NCBI RefSeq assembly: GCF_000027005.1
Contig: NC_012965.1
Location: 2,033,001 to 2,097,000, forward strand
Direction: 5' to 3'
Source: Komagataella phaffii GS115
Taxonomy: Eukaryota > Ascomycota > Pichiomycetes > Pichiales > Pichiaceae
Length of the DNA stretch: 64,000 nt
Under the pieces are notes generated by a model that saw nothing but the letters and a program-made list of their open reading frames with translations, made no database searches and was not told the origin of the DNA. Shown here one piece after another: positions 17,228 through 27,226 of this stretch. A program made the position numbers and the translations under genes. Positions within the stretch are counted from its first letter, which is position 1. The number at the start of each line of letters is the position of its first letter.

Positions 17228-19360
17228 ATGGCTAAGCCGATTAAAAATGTTGAAAAATTAAGTTCAATGCAAAATAAGGCTCAATCGGAACAATCGGAAC
17301 CAATTCATGATTCGGCTTCTTCCTCAAGTTCTGTGCCTTCCAACTTGGAGAATGAAGATGACAATTTGGAACAAAACGTAGTAACGTTAAGTGATTACAG
17401 AAAACAGAGGGATATAATTGGGCCTATTGATTTGCGTGAATCAGATGAACAGTTTCCTGAACTTCCAAATATCAATCATCACACTGTGGCTAGTAGACAA
17501 TCTTGGAACTTTTGGTTTTGGAAAGCAACTGATCCACCCAAGAGTACACTAGAACCAGAGAATCTGAGTGATGATCACTTAAATCTCAGCATTTGTTCAC
17601 AAACAGATTCCAGTCATAGTGCTGAGGCTGAATCTACGGTGGTGGCGGCTGAACCAGCTTCCGCAGCACCCAAGGGCAGAGGCTGGCAATTCTGGAAATG
17701 GGGAAATGAACTTTCGAATTTGTCAAAGCGAAATGGTTCACTAGACTGTGAAATCAACCACTCCTTTTCCTCACTTTACTCCACCTCTTCAAAAGCAAAA
17801 CTTGCTGACGATGCCAAAAGGGCTATAAAAAGAAACACAGTAACCAGTCATTGGGCTTACTTCAAATCATCAGAACACGCGGAATATGCTGAATTGGCAG
17901 TGGTAGGTACAAGTAGTGCTAGCAATCCTGTCAAAGTTGAAGTAGATCTAGCGGCTACACCCCTTGAGTTGGAAGAAAGCATGCTCCTTTTGGATACTCA
18001 GGCAAAAAAAGAGGCTGATATTGGCTCCTCTTCTAACTCAACAGATAAGACGCGGTTATCCTCAGAGTCTTTCGGAATTCTTGCCCCAACAATTGAATGC
18101 AACTACAGAGTTGTAACTTCTACTACCAGGGCCCGTCTCAACTTACAGAGGATTAGTACACTAAAAATTCTGAGTAGCAAGATTATCAAGGAAGAGAACC
18201 ATCTTTACATCAAAGAAAATAATCTTGATTCAAATTCTATCTTCAAAGCTGTTGTCATTGGAGTTCATGGGTTTCTACCTATAAGAATGGTGCGAACATT
18301 AGTTGGTCAACCTACTGGTACAGCGAGCACTTTCGCAGCCCATGCAACTGAAGCTCTCCGGTCTTGGGGACGAGCTCATCATCTCAATATGAAGATTGAT
18401 GTTGTTGCGTTAGAGGGTGAGGGAAAGATACTAGAAAGGGTTGGCAGTCTTTTAAGTTTGTTAGAAAATTGGCTGGATGTGATAAGGGACTGTGACTTTT
18501 TATACTTTGCTTCGCACTCCCAAGGTGTCCCTGTTGCTATTCATATAGCGGCCCAATTATTCAAGCAGAACGTGCTAAATCCTAATCAGAAGGTTGCGCT
18601 ACTAAACATGGCAGGCATTTGTTTAGGCCCGTTTCCAGAATTGGATGCCAAGCTGGCTATAAAAGCATACTCTCGGTTAGAGAACGAAATAATGATGGAA
18701 CTATTTGACTTCCAAGATCCTGACACCTTGCAATCACGCAAGTTGATAGAGAGTTTGGAAATATTGGTAAGTCATGATACAAAGCTTACATTTGTCGGGT
18801 CTCTCGATGATCAACTTGTCCCTCTTTTTTCATCCACATGCTTCCATGTTAGCCACCCCAATATTTTTCGATCCATACATGTGGATAAAACTAGTGAACA
18901 TGCTCCATTTCTAACGAATTTAATGAAATCTTGTATGATGGTTAGGAATTTGGGTCGTGACGACCATAATCTCAACTATGAAATATCGAGATATTTGATA
19001 GGTTCTGTGGGTGTCGGTGGACACTGCAAAATATTCAGGGATTTAAATGTTTACACTTTAGGTATTGAAAATGCTTTACAAACCACTTCGTTAACGAACC
19101 CTAAACCCATGGCATATCAGGAAATAAACTCCAAAACAATAATCAATAACCCATACCATTTACCTTGGTCATTTAGGGGCTTTATTCAGCAGCTACTGGA
19201 ACTTAAGCATATCAACTCCATAAAATTGGTGCAGGAAATAGTAGAGTCGTACATTGATTGGAATCCTAGCACCAAGAATCTGAGAGATTTAAGCCGTTGT
19301 ATAGATATTCTGGAAACAGTGGATATCGACGAATTAATCGAATCAGTCAAGACCTCTTAG
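17228..19360 (+). CDS. YML020W/YJR098C-type fungal serine-hydrolase-like protein
   Basis: The 710-aa protein has a Ser-rich N-terminus. Three tryptophan-rich motifs follow, WNFWFWKA (93-100), GWQFWKWG (152-159) and SHWAYFK (207-213), which is the pattern I associate with the uncharacterised YML020W/YJR098C family. The C-terminal half has a hydrolase-like core: VVIGVHGFLP (342-351) and a nucleophile-elbow-like FASHSQGVP with Ser431. TFVGSLDDQLVPL and DKTSEHAPFL could give the acid and the histidine. Substrate and location are unknown. It is divergent from the ROG1-like lipase; the two share hydrolase folds but not sequence motifs beyond the elbow. Confidence 0.65.
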   Translation: MAKPIKNVEKLSSMQNKAQSEQSEPIHDSASSSSSVPSNLENEDDNLEQNVVTLSDYRKQRDIIGPIDLRESDEQFPELPNINHHTVASRQSWNFWFWKATDPPKSTLEPENLSDDHLNLSICSQTDSSHSAEAESTVVAAEPASAAPKGRGWQFWKWGNELSNLSKRNGSLDCEINHSFSSLYSTSSKAKLADDAKRAIKRNTVTSHWAYFKSSEHAEYAELAVVGTSSASNPVKVEVDLAATPLELEESMLLLDTQAKKEADIGSSSNSTDKTRLSSESFGILAPTIECNYRVVTSTTRARLNLQRISTLKILSSKIIKEENHLYIKENNLDSNSIFKAVVIGVHGFLPIRMVRTLVGQPTGTASTFAAHATEALRSWGRAHHLNMKIDVVALEGEGKILERVGSLLSLLENWLDVIRDCDFLYFASHSQGVPVAIHIAAQLFKQNVLNPNQKVALLNMAGICLGPFPELDAKLAIKAYSRLENEIMMELFDFQDPDTLQSRKLIESLEILVSHDTKLTFVGSLDDQLVPLFSSTCFHVSHPNIFRSIHVDKTSEHAPFLTNLMKSCMMVRNLGRDDHNLNYEISRYLIGSVGVGGHCKIFRDLNVYTLGIENALQTTSLTNPKPMAYQEINSKTIINNPYHLPWSFRGFIQQLLELKHINSIKLVQEIVESYIDWNPSTKNLRDLSRCIDILETVDIDELIESVKTS

Positions 19361-19739
19361 CATTATGATGCAATATATCTGTTAGTTTACTTGGTGCTCT
19401 TGGTGCTCAACATACTCTTAGAGGCGGCCCAAAACACTATTCATTTGATTAATATATGGATATAAATGATATGCGATGTGCAAGACACGTCAAAAAAGAA
19501 TTTTTTTGAATATTGAATTTCAGCAGTTGCCCTGGCTGGAACAACCAGGCAAAAAAAATTGATGGACAGATTGAGACCCAATGATTGACAACCGATGGCT
19601 AGCCGAACATGCAAATAGTAGCCCTAGGAGAGTGAGACAGGTGGAAAAAGGGTAAGATGAAGATAATCATTATCACGTGATTGGTATAAATTTCGTGAAA
19701 TAAACAGAAATCATTGAAAAATACCAAAGTGGTTACTCT
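19361..19739. other. Intergenic region upstream of TRM3, 379 nt
   Basis: It contains the TRM3 promoter, with the E-box listed separately at 19672 and a TATAAA-like box (GGTATAAATTT) just after it. I see nothing else. Confidence 0.5.
19672..19681. promoter_or_regulatory. Palindromic E-box ATCACGTGAT upstream of TRM3
   Basis: A perfect 10-bp palindrome with a CACGTG core and the RTCAC flank preferred by Cbf1 lies about 60 nt upstream of the TRM3 ATG, adjacent to a TATA-like box at about 19685. Binding by Cbf1 or another bHLH factor is inferred. Confidence 0.45.
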
Positions 19740-22700
19740 ATGAGTGTTGGTTCAATTAGATTAGTGACTCAATATTTGAGCTCACAAGAACGGAAGAGAT
19801 TATTAAATGACTTAGTTGAGAATCATGTTCTTCAAAAAGCAGATGAGTCTTCTGAAGTTCTATTGAGTGAGCTCCTGGATGTAGTTTCTGAAGATGAGAA
19901 AGAATTCATTCTGGCTAGACTACAGCTATTCGCCATCAAAGTATTGAACAGCCATAATGATGAGACCCCCGAAATGAATGCTTTTTCGTCTATTCTAATG
20001 CTAAGTCGGAAGTCCTCTAAACTCACTGCCACACTAGTGGATCACATAGTTGGAACCCTTTCACGTTTTGTTGAAATTGAAAAAGAAGGCCTGAATTTTG
20101 AATCTGGATCTAACGAACTGATCGATAGCAACACTTTTGGCAAACCTGGGTTATTTGGTTCCCTTCAAGAAGATGTACCCACCGCTATGGCATTACGCCT
20201 TCTGTCATTTATTGAGGTGCTTTCCAGGGATGCCCTAATAGGTCATCAACCTATGATTGATTTTTATGCATGTATACTGCTAGGATTTGAGGACGACAAG
20301 GTTCGTGAATGCTGCTCCCAAATTATTAGATGGAGAATTTCATTTATAAAGGAGAACTCAGATATGAATTCTTTTGTTTGGGATGTAATACAGTTGCTGA
20401 TGAATTCTCCAAATCAAAAAAAAGTGAACCTTGCATTTGTATTTTGGCTAAGATATTTGAATGGGCAGTCCATTCAGTCACTTTCTTTGAACTCTGAGTA
20501 TCAGGAAGCTCTTCAAAAAGACCAGTACTGGCTTTACCTGAAAGCTGGTTTAATAAGTAAAGTTCATGAGCAGAGAAAGTATGCTCTCTCGATTATTAAA
20601 TTAACTGTCACCTCCATCGCAAAGAGTTTTGAGAACTCCTTTATTAAATGGGAGATACCTTTCAAAGACCAGAATGTAGCTCTCTGGAGAAAGTTTTGTA
20701 CATTATACGAAATTATTGGTTTGGATACGTCGTTACACCAAGCGAAGGCAGCCACAAGGGATATTATAAGTATGTTGACCGAAGATTCGACGATAAGGGC
20801 TCCATTCGCACTAATTATTCTATCCATTGGGTTTCACGCCTCCATGGAAAGTGTTCGGAAATTCTCTTTGGAGTTAGTTTTGTCCATTCCTTCTAATCGG
20901 CTCCATCTACTGCAGGAGGATAATTACGAGTTTTTGAAGACGACCTTTTTTCCCTTCATTCTCACAGCTAACTACTATAGCACATTCAGAACTGATAGTG
21001 AATACGAATGTCCATTTGGAGACAAGGTTATTAAATTTCTTTCTGGATGCCTCCAGGATTTGTCTGAAAAAGAGCACGTAAGAAGGCTAACGCATATCAT
21101 TCTAGAAATGTTGGCTATCAACAGAATGACCTTTGATCCTGCAAGATTGTATGTTGTCCAAGGTCTACTTCAGGGGTTGTATAGGCTTCAATCGAGCTTA
21201 AACCATGTTATAGTCAAAGAGGATCTTTCACTACTTTATAAAGTTTTCGAAAGAGTTGCGGAAAACGAAATATTCCAGTTGATGACTCAGACTATAAATT
21301 TACGACTGTTATTATTTTTGGATTTTGATCGAGTTGGCTTTCAAGGGTTACTACAAGCTCTAGCAAAGTTTCTTCGAATCAACGGGGCCCTTGGGTACAC
21401 CATACTCAGTGATCAAATTGATTTTTTCCTAGATAGTGTTTCTAAGAATTTTCAGAAGCAAGAGTTGCTTGCGTTTTATGAAGACAATAAAAATCAGCTT
21501 TCGATGGAAAATTTCATTGTCTATCTAGCTTTGATCGTTCCAAATAACAAGTCTATGGTAAGTTTGTTGGCCACGGATATTTCACAACATCCTCAATCTT
21601 GCAAGATTTTGATTCAGTTAAGAGCTCATGCTTCCTGGTTTTCTGATATAGTCAATGAACCTGTTATATCTTCCGAAATAAAACAATTGGTTTGCAAAAT
21701 GATCACTCATCCCAGTTCTTGCTCAGAGATCTATTTTGAGAATACGAACTGCCTTATTAAAGATACAAGTATATTTTCTCACCCGTTTTGGAATAATACA
21801 GATCTGAATAATTTTTGGATTAGTATATTGACGGAGTTTGAGTCTAGTAACGAAGGGACTTTAACTCTTGCCACAGCTAAGTTTGATTTTTTTGTGGAGG
21901 TGCTTCAGCATTCTGTATTCAGTGACGTTGCCGAAAGCTTCTTAACCTGGGAGAATGTTTTCAATCTGGGTGCAACATCCTTTAAAAACCAACCCAAAAA
22001 TACTTCCACTGCTTTTTACAAAGTCAAAGATCAATTTTATGGATCACTTTTCCGTATGATTCAACTATTAGCAAAAATATCAAGAATTGATGGGACTTTC
22101 AAAGAGAAAGTTTATAATTTACTTTCCCATAACGCTTTTTTTGCAGGCTTCTATGGAAAGTTAGAAGCCATTAATCTTCTTCAAGTATTAATTCAAACGA
22201 GTGATCCTTTGACTACTGACGAATCCTTGTCGTTGGTCCAAATTATGGAGTTAATTTGGGATGATCTTACGGTCGATAGATTAATACTAAACCAGCGACC
22301 ACTACATTTGGCTTTTATCGAGTTGGCATTTAGTGTGCCAATTCTTAGTTGTTCTTTAGAAGCTAGTGGTCGGTTATCTCAATCTTTAAGGAGACTTGCC
22401 CTGCAAATAATCGACAATGGATATGGTAGAAAATCACTCCTTCCCACGATGATTAATTGTTTCTCAAGTTTTCAGTTAAGACACAACGATGGTTTTGAAA
22501 ATTCCTTCTGGCTTGGTGAAGTTTTAGTATACGGTTTCTTCCTGCAGCAATTGAATAATAACCTATGCAGACTTGAGCTTATTTTGGGATCCATTTATGA
22601 TCAAGAGTTCAATTTCGATGGAGACAGGATCTACGAAAGGGTATACGGAGCAGAAGAAGTTTCGTTCAGAGCCAATATTGCGGCTATTCTTGCCTCGATA

Positions 22701-24113
22701 AAATCCTCTGTGTTTGCTCTTCATATCTGGAGATTTATTCTGACTAATGACTCCATCTTTCACCTGCAAACACCAGTAAAAAGAAATGATGGAGTAGAAG
22801 AATGGAAAAGAATCCAATTGTTATGCGTAATGGTACTCACCATTAAGACTATTGGGAAGTCAGATTTACTTACATTAGTAACGGAGGTATTTGCTCCGCT
22901 TCTATTCAAGGAAACTAGCCCACTTTGTCGGGTCTATATTGAATGGATCCTCAGCTATACACTGCTGAATGTCACGCCTTCGAAGGAAGCTATTCTTGCG
23001 TATTTCAAGGATGATATTGATAACCAACAGCCGACCTATATGACAACTTTTGAGAGAATTTCGTATCTGGTGATCAAAAAATTAGACTTTGAGAGTGAGT
23101 CTCAAGAATTAACCAATTTTCTGGTTAACTACTTAATTCCTTCATGCTCTTCAAATCGAGCATTGATTCGTCACTTTTCAGTTTCCTTGGTATGCTCAGT
23201 TATTCCTGAGATTAAAAACAAAAATTTAAATGTCCCCAAAGCAGTTGTCCGCTCATTGGAGAATATCTACAACATGGCCCTTAAATCAGAAGGTTTCGGC
23301 ACCTATAGATCTGGGGATGCATTGATATGGGACATAACTGAAGACTTGACATTGGTAGGTATTTGTGGTGGTGTTTTATTAAAAGTCTCTGATAGATATA
23401 CTGAATTTATTTGCCAAAAAGAATTTGCGAAATATGTTTCTGAAGAGCAGAAAGAAAAATTGTTGCTACCCATAGGTCAAGATCAAAGAGAACAATGGGT
23501 ACATAGAAGTCCAGAAAAACAAAAATCCAACAAAAGCTCCTTTTCAGCCTCCAATGCAGATATTGGAACGCTTCTTCAAACCAAAAGTGGTACATGGAGC
23601 ACGGTTATGGATGTTGATGAGACAAATAAAAATGGACATGTCCGGAAACGATCTGATTTGATCGTCATGGCTTCTTTAGTTGATAAACCGCCAAATCTAG
23701 GAGGAATATGTCGACTGAGTGATGTTTTAGGAGCAGGATTGCTGACTTTGGATGATATGCGAGTTAAAGAACATATTCAGTTCAAGAACGTCGCGGTAAC
23801 TGCTGATAAATGGATGCCATTGGAGGAAGTCAAGAAAGAAAACATAATTGGGTTTATGTTACGGAAGAAAAAACAAGGATATACCTTGATTGGTCTTGAG
23901 CAAACAGACGACTCCGTAGAGCTGAACAGTGAGCTGAAATTTCCAAAAAAGTCACTTATCGTACTCGGGATGGAAAAGGAAGGTATTCCAAGCTCAATAC
24001 TAGCTGAACTTGACTTTTGTGTTGAAATTAAACAGGTGGGAGTTATCAGATCAATGAATATTCAAACTGCCACTGCGGTGATTGTCCACGCATACGCGAT
24101 CCAGCATTGTTAG
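19740..24113 (+). CDS. TRM3: tRNA (guanosine-18-2'-O)-methyltransferase Trm3
   Basis: The 1457-aa protein is of the usual Trm3/TARBP1 size: a long helical-repeat N-terminal region (about 1-1290) followed by a SPOUT/SpoU methyltransferase domain (about 1303-1457). The domain shows motif 1 (ASLVDKPPNLGGICRLSDVLGAGLL), motif 2 (SLIVLGMEKEGIPSSIL) and motif 3 (IRSMNIQTATAVIVHAYAI), which form the AdoMet-binding trefoil knot. By family knowledge it makes Gm18 in the D-loop of several cytosolic tRNAs. It is convergent with RRP42, with 16 nt between the stop codons. Nothing is broken or unusual. Confidence 0.93.
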   Translation: MSVGSIRLVTQYLSSQERKRLLNDLVENHVLQKADESSEVLLSELLDVVSEDEKEFILARLQLFAIKVLNSHNDETPEMNAFSSILMLSRKSSKLTATLVDHIVGTLSRFVEIEKEGLNFESGSNELIDSNTFGKPGLFGSLQEDVPTAMALRLLSFIEVLSRDALIGHQPMIDFYACILLGFEDDKVRECCSQIIRWRISFIKENSDMNSFVWDVIQLLMNSPNQKKVNLAFVFWLRYLNGQSIQSLSLNSEYQEALQKDQYWLYLKAGLISKVHEQRKYALSIIKLTVTSIAKSFENSFIKWEIPFKDQNVALWRKFCTLYEIIGLDTSLHQAKAATRDIISMLTEDSTIRAPFALIILSIGFHASMESVRKFSLELVLSIPSNRLHLLQEDNYEFLKTTFFPFILTANYYSTFRTDSEYECPFGDKVIKFLSGCLQDLSEKEHVRRLTHIILEMLAINRMTFDPARLYVVQGLLQGLYRLQSSLNHVIVKEDLSLLYKVFERVAENEIFQLMTQTINLRLLLFLDFDRVGFQGLLQALAKFLRINGALGYTILSDQIDFFLDSVSKNFQKQELLAFYEDNKNQLSMENFIVYLALIVPNNKSMVSLLATDISQHPQSCKILIQLRAHASWFSDIVNEPVISSEIKQLVCKMITHPSSCSEIYFENTNCLIKDTSIFSHPFWNNTDLNNFWISILTEFESSNEGTLTLATAKFDFFVEVLQHSVFSDVAESFLTWENVFNLGATSFKNQPKNTSTAFYKVKDQFYGSLFRMIQLLAKISRIDGTFKEKVYNLLSHNAFFAGFYGKLEAINLLQVLIQTSDPLTTDESLSLVQIMELIWDDLTVDRLILNQRPLHLAFIELAFSVPILSCSLEASGRLSQSLRRLALQIIDNGYGRKSLLPTMINCFSSFQLRHNDGFENSFWLGEVLVYGFFLQQLNNNLCRLELILGSIYDQEFNFDGDRIYERVYGAEEVSFRANIAAILASIKSSVFALHIWRFILTNDSIFHLQTPVKRNDGVEEWKRIQLLCVMVLTIKTIGKSDLLTLVTEVFAPLLFKETSPLCRVYIEWILSYTLLNVTPSKEAILAYFKDDIDNQQPTYMTTFERISYLVIKKLDFESESQELTNFLVNYLIPSCSSNRALIRHFSVSLVCSVIPEIKNKNLNVPKAVVRSLENIYNMALKSEGFGTYRSGDALIWDITEDLTLVGICGGVLLKVSDRYTEFICQKEFAKYVSEEQKEKLLLPIGQDQREQWVHRSPEKQKSNKSSFSASNADIGTLLQTKSGTWSTVMDVDETNKNGHVRKRSDLIVMASLVDKPPNLGGICRLSDVLGAGLLTLDDMRVKEHIQFKNVAVTADKWMPLEEVKKENIIGFMLRKKKQGYTLIGLEQTDDSVELNSELKFPKKSLIVLGMEKEGIPSSILAELDFCVEIKQVGVIRSMNIQTATAVIVHAYAIQHC

Positions 24114-24129
24114 TGTAATATACGTATGT

Positions 24130-25005
24130 TTAAAAGATTGTCTTAATGGAGTCATCCGAAACAATTTCATCCAAAGACTTAACTACTAATGGGCCAATTT
24201 CTTTGACCAAAGCGTGGGCTTTTAGTATTTGTGCTGAGTTTATTCCTGTGTTATCCTTTGGGGAAAGTGAGATGGTTTGCAGTGGAGAAATTATCTTTCC
24301 GTTAGCGTAAGTTAGGCATATTCCATTCTCGCTAACTGACTCCTCCTCTGGAGATGGATCAATAAAGATATTATCTTTCACAACCGCAACAACAAATAGC
24401 AAAGGAGGACTCAACGAGCTGTCACCAAATAATGCTAGGGATGATTCCCAGTCATCTGAGAACATAGGTTGTTCCTCAATATCTCTATCATTGACCGTGG
24501 ATGTTAATAGCGGCAACTTTGTAGATTTCAAAGCCATATAAGTTGCTAAAGAAAGAAGAGTTAGCGGATAGACAGAGCTATGAGATAATACCACAATGTC
24601 TATGAATAATTTAAATGCATATCTATGGGTCAACCTTAATTTTTCCAGCGGGATGTGTTTGACCAGTGAACCCTTCAAAGATGAAGCGATAGTGGAGCTT
24701 AAGTTCGAGTCGTCCCGTATTCCATTTATATCAAGATCTACTTCAATCAGATTCTTGAGGTGCTGCGCAGAGTTTGCGTTGTTCAGCTGCAAACTGACTA
24801 CCTTTGCTTTGACACTAGCTAAACATTCGGCACCGTCAGCCATTCGTATCCTAGCGCTACCATTTGACCCTGGTAAGAAGGAACAAGTAGCTTCCAAAGG
24901 ACGAAACTGTTTGTTGAGTCGAGCATCAGGTCTTATTGGTGACAAACATGACAACGATTCGTGAAGATATGATCTTTCAGCTGGGGAGAGAGTTATTTTG
25001 AACAT
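24130..25005 (-). CDS. RRP42: Exosome core subunit Rrp42
   Basis: The 291-aa RNase PH-fold protein has the family-typical start LSPAERSYLHESL, then IRPDARLNKQFRP, GSARIRMADGAECLASVKAKV and VDLDINGIRD. The C-terminal half has a RNase-PH-like SLATYMALKSTKLP and PPLLFVVAVVKDNIFIDP. This matches yeast Rrp42 along its whole length. It forms part of the catalytically inert nine-subunit barrel of the RNA exosome, which processes and degrades RNA in nucleus and cytoplasm. Its cofactor LRP1/RRP47 is also encoded in this window (33255). Confidence 0.93.
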   Translation of the reverse strand: MFKITLSPAERSYLHESLSCLSPIRPDARLNKQFRPLEATCSFLPGSNGSARIRMADGAECLASVKAKVVSLQLNNANSAQHLKNLIEVDLDINGIRDDSNLSSTIASSLKGSLVKHIPLEKLRLTHRYAFKLFIDIVVLSHSSVYPLTLLSLATYMALKSTKLPLLTSTVNDRDIEEQPMFSDDWESSLALFGDSSLSPPLLFVVAVVKDNIFIDPSPEEESVSENGICLTYANGKIISPLQTISLSPKDNTGINSAQILKAHALVKEIGPLVVKSLDEIVSDDSIKTIF

Positions 25006-25211
25006 TAGATGAGAAACAATTAATTAGATTCAAGAGAATAGTAACATTCGAGATGAAAAGAAAAAAAGCTTCAGCGAAATGAGTATCTCCGCTAGCGTTT
25101 AACTACTTAGTCATGCTAACCACTAATCCGTATGAACCTAACAAACGCAAAAGAATTATAAAATAACTAACTGAACTCTTCCATTCCTATGTGTTCCCAA
25201 CGCATAGTAAT

Positions 25212-25643
25212 TTACAAAAAAACGCTGTTGGCTGCATTAGATTCAATTCCATTGTTGTCCGTGTTGAGTTCAAACTTTGCTGATGCACTAGCAGAAGGTA
25301 GCTCCTCTTTCCGTTCGGTACTACGGGAGAGTAACTCTTGTTCAATTCGTTCAATTCTTTCTTTCTGATTCTTAAGAACAATTTCGTTTTCCCTTATACT
25401 CTCCTCGTAAATCTGATCATCATTCTCCTCGGTATTGAGATCCTCAAGTTCATCGATTTCACTTGACGATTTATCTTTATTCCTGATCTTTAGAAGAAGG
25501 GACTCCATTAGTTTATTGGACTCATTCAATCTGTGGACGGAGGTACTCAATTGAGATCTAATGGCATCCAAACTCTCGTTTGGTAGCTCCCTTATAGCTA
25601 AGACAAACTCTTCGATTTGAACTGGTCTGTTAATTGTTGTCAT
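25212..25643 (-). CDS. TMA17: Proteasome assembly chaperone Tma17/Adc17
   Basis: The 143-aa protein matches yeast Tma17 in its N-terminal RPVQIEEFVLAI, the helix IRSQLSTSVHRLNESN, the acidic linker EDLNTEENDDQIY and the motif SIRENEIVLKNQKERI, and both end in NS(V/I)F(L/I). By family knowledge it is a stress-inducible chaperone that helps Rpt3-Rpt6 pairing during assembly of the 19S base. It is divergent from MRF1 across 168 nt and lies close to RPN6. No Rpn4-type element was found in that short promoter. Confidence 0.88.
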   Translation of the reverse strand: MTTINRPVQIEEFVLAIRELPNESLDAIRSQLSTSVHRLNESNKLMESLLLKIRNKDKSSSEIDELEDLNTEENDDQIYEESIRENEIVLKNQKERIERIEQELLSRSTERKEELPSASASAKFELNTDNNGIESNAANSVFL

Positions 25644-25811
25644 CTTTTTCGGTTGCTACTAGTGCTACTTTTTAGTTCAAAACATTGGATGTGGCCTATG
25701 TATTATATGCATGCACCGTTTTGACACAGCAATCATCCTCCTCCTCTTCGCTATTTTTCAAATCATATGCAACAAGTGCTATCAACCATACACCAACATC
25801 GATCTTACTAA

Positions 25812-27029
25812 ATGCTAGGTCGTTGTTTGATTCGAAATTCCCAATATTTATTGGGGGCAAAATCACTTTTAACTTATTGTCGACCCTTATCTGACAAATC
25901 ATATGTGGCTACTGAATCAATCAGTCCGACGCTACTGAAAAAGGCTTCCAGGTTGAGCTCACAATTGAAAGACTTGGAATCAAAGCTTTCTTCAAGTGAC
26001 GAGTTCAGTTATCAAGATTCCAGGGACTATTCGCTGTTGGTCTCTACGGTGGAAACTTATAATGAATTTCTCCGAGAAACTGAAAATGTTGAAGAATTAC
26101 AAAGGATGTTGCATGAAGACCCTTCGTTAAAAGAAGAAATAGAAAGTGAGCTAACACAGGCCGCTCCTAAATTAAAGAGACTAACCTCCAAACTAAAGAC
26201 TAAGTTACTTCCGCCACATGAATTTGCCGACAAGCCTTGTATTCTGGAACTAAGACCAGGAATAGGAGGAAGCGAGGCAAATTTGTTTACCGAGGATTTA
26301 CTCTCTATGTACGAAAAATACGCCCAGCATCATAGATGGTCGTATGAGATAATTTCAAGAAATCCACACCCTTCAGGCAATGGACTGGTTGATGCCGCCA
26401 TTGTAATTAACGAGCCTGGATCATATAATCGTTTGCGATTCGAAGCTGGGGTTCATCGTGTCCAAAGAGTTCCTGCAACAGAATCAAAGGGAAGAACTCA
26501 CACTTCAACCGCTGCTGTAGTAGTTCTTCCCAAGATTGATGAAGACGATACCAGTTTGAATCGAACGTTTTTACCCGACGACATACGCATTGATGTTATG
26601 AGGGCCAGTGGTTCAGGTGGCCAGCACGTGAACACTACTGAGTCCGCCGTTAGGGTGACTCATATACCTTCAGGAATTGTGGTGTTAATCCAAGACGAAA
26701 GGTCCCAGCATAAAAACAAAGCCAAAGCCCTCACGATTCTCAAGGCTAGACTGGCTGAAAAAGAGAGAGTCGAAAAAGAGGAAAAAGAATTAGCTGAGAG
26801 GAAGGGGCAGGTAAGTTCCACCGACAGAAGCGATAAAATTAGAACGTACAACTTCTCTCAAAATCGAATCACAGATCATAGATGTGGCTATTCGCTGCAC
26901 AATGTTGAAGGCTGTTTGAACGGTTATAAGTTAGACGAAATCATTGATGCCCTACTGGATAAAGAAACGGCAGAGAAATCTGATGAACTTGTGAAGCAAC
27001 TAGAAACTAAAGAGGGTATTCTGAACTGA
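25812..27029 (+). CDS. MRF1: Mitochondrial peptide chain release factor 1
   Basis: The 405-aa class I release factor has an Arg/Ser-containing N-terminus without acidic residues (MLGRCLIRNSQYLLGAKSLL), which is a likely mitochondrial presequence. Next come the coiled coil, the codon-recognition region, and the catalytic GGQ motif in SGSGGQHVNTTESAVRVTH. The downstream SQHKNKAKALTILKARL helix and the RSDKIRTYNFSQNRITDHR block are also typical of RF1-type factors. It terminates mitochondrial translation at UAA/UAG. The ATG at 25812 is the first in frame. It is followed by RPN6 on the same strand. Confidence 0.95.
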   Translation: MLGRCLIRNSQYLLGAKSLLTYCRPLSDKSYVATESISPTLLKKASRLSSQLKDLESKLSSSDEFSYQDSRDYSLLVSTVETYNEFLRETENVEELQRMLHEDPSLKEEIESELTQAAPKLKRLTSKLKTKLLPPHEFADKPCILELRPGIGGSEANLFTEDLLSMYEKYAQHHRWSYEIISRNPHPSGNGLVDAAIVINEPGSYNRLRFEAGVHRVQRVPATESKGRTHTSTAAVVVLPKIDEDDTSLNRTFLPDDIRIDVMRASGSGGQHVNTTESAVRVTHIPSGIVVLIQDERSQHKNKAKALTILKARLAEKERVEKEEKELAERKGQVSSTDRSDKIRTYNFSQNRITDHRCGYSLHNVEGCLNGYKLDEIIDALLDKETAEKSDELVKQLETKEGILN

Positions 27030-27178
27030 CCCTAGCACTCAAACTGTAACCTCTATTCTAGTAAAGAGATTATGGTTTACATCCTTCGTATCCATGTATT
27101 AAACGACTAACAAGAATTTTAATCCCCGTATCGAGTAATAAATGGCCATTATTCGCGCCCCTCTCGTTAACTACCTTG

Positions 27179-27186
27179 TTGCCACC
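27179..27186. promoter_or_regulatory. PACE element (GGTGGCAA, reverse orientation) upstream of RPN6
   Basis: TTGCCACC on the plus strand is the reverse complement of GGTGGCAA, the core of the proteasome-associated control element bound by Rpn4 in S. cerevisiae. It lies 40 nt upstream of the preferred RPN6 ATG (27227). A matching element precedes RPN10 (60434), which strengthens the call. Confidence 0.75.
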
Positions 27187-27226
27187 ATTTCCAGTAACAA
27201 TGTTCTTCTTGCGAAATCTAGCTTCC

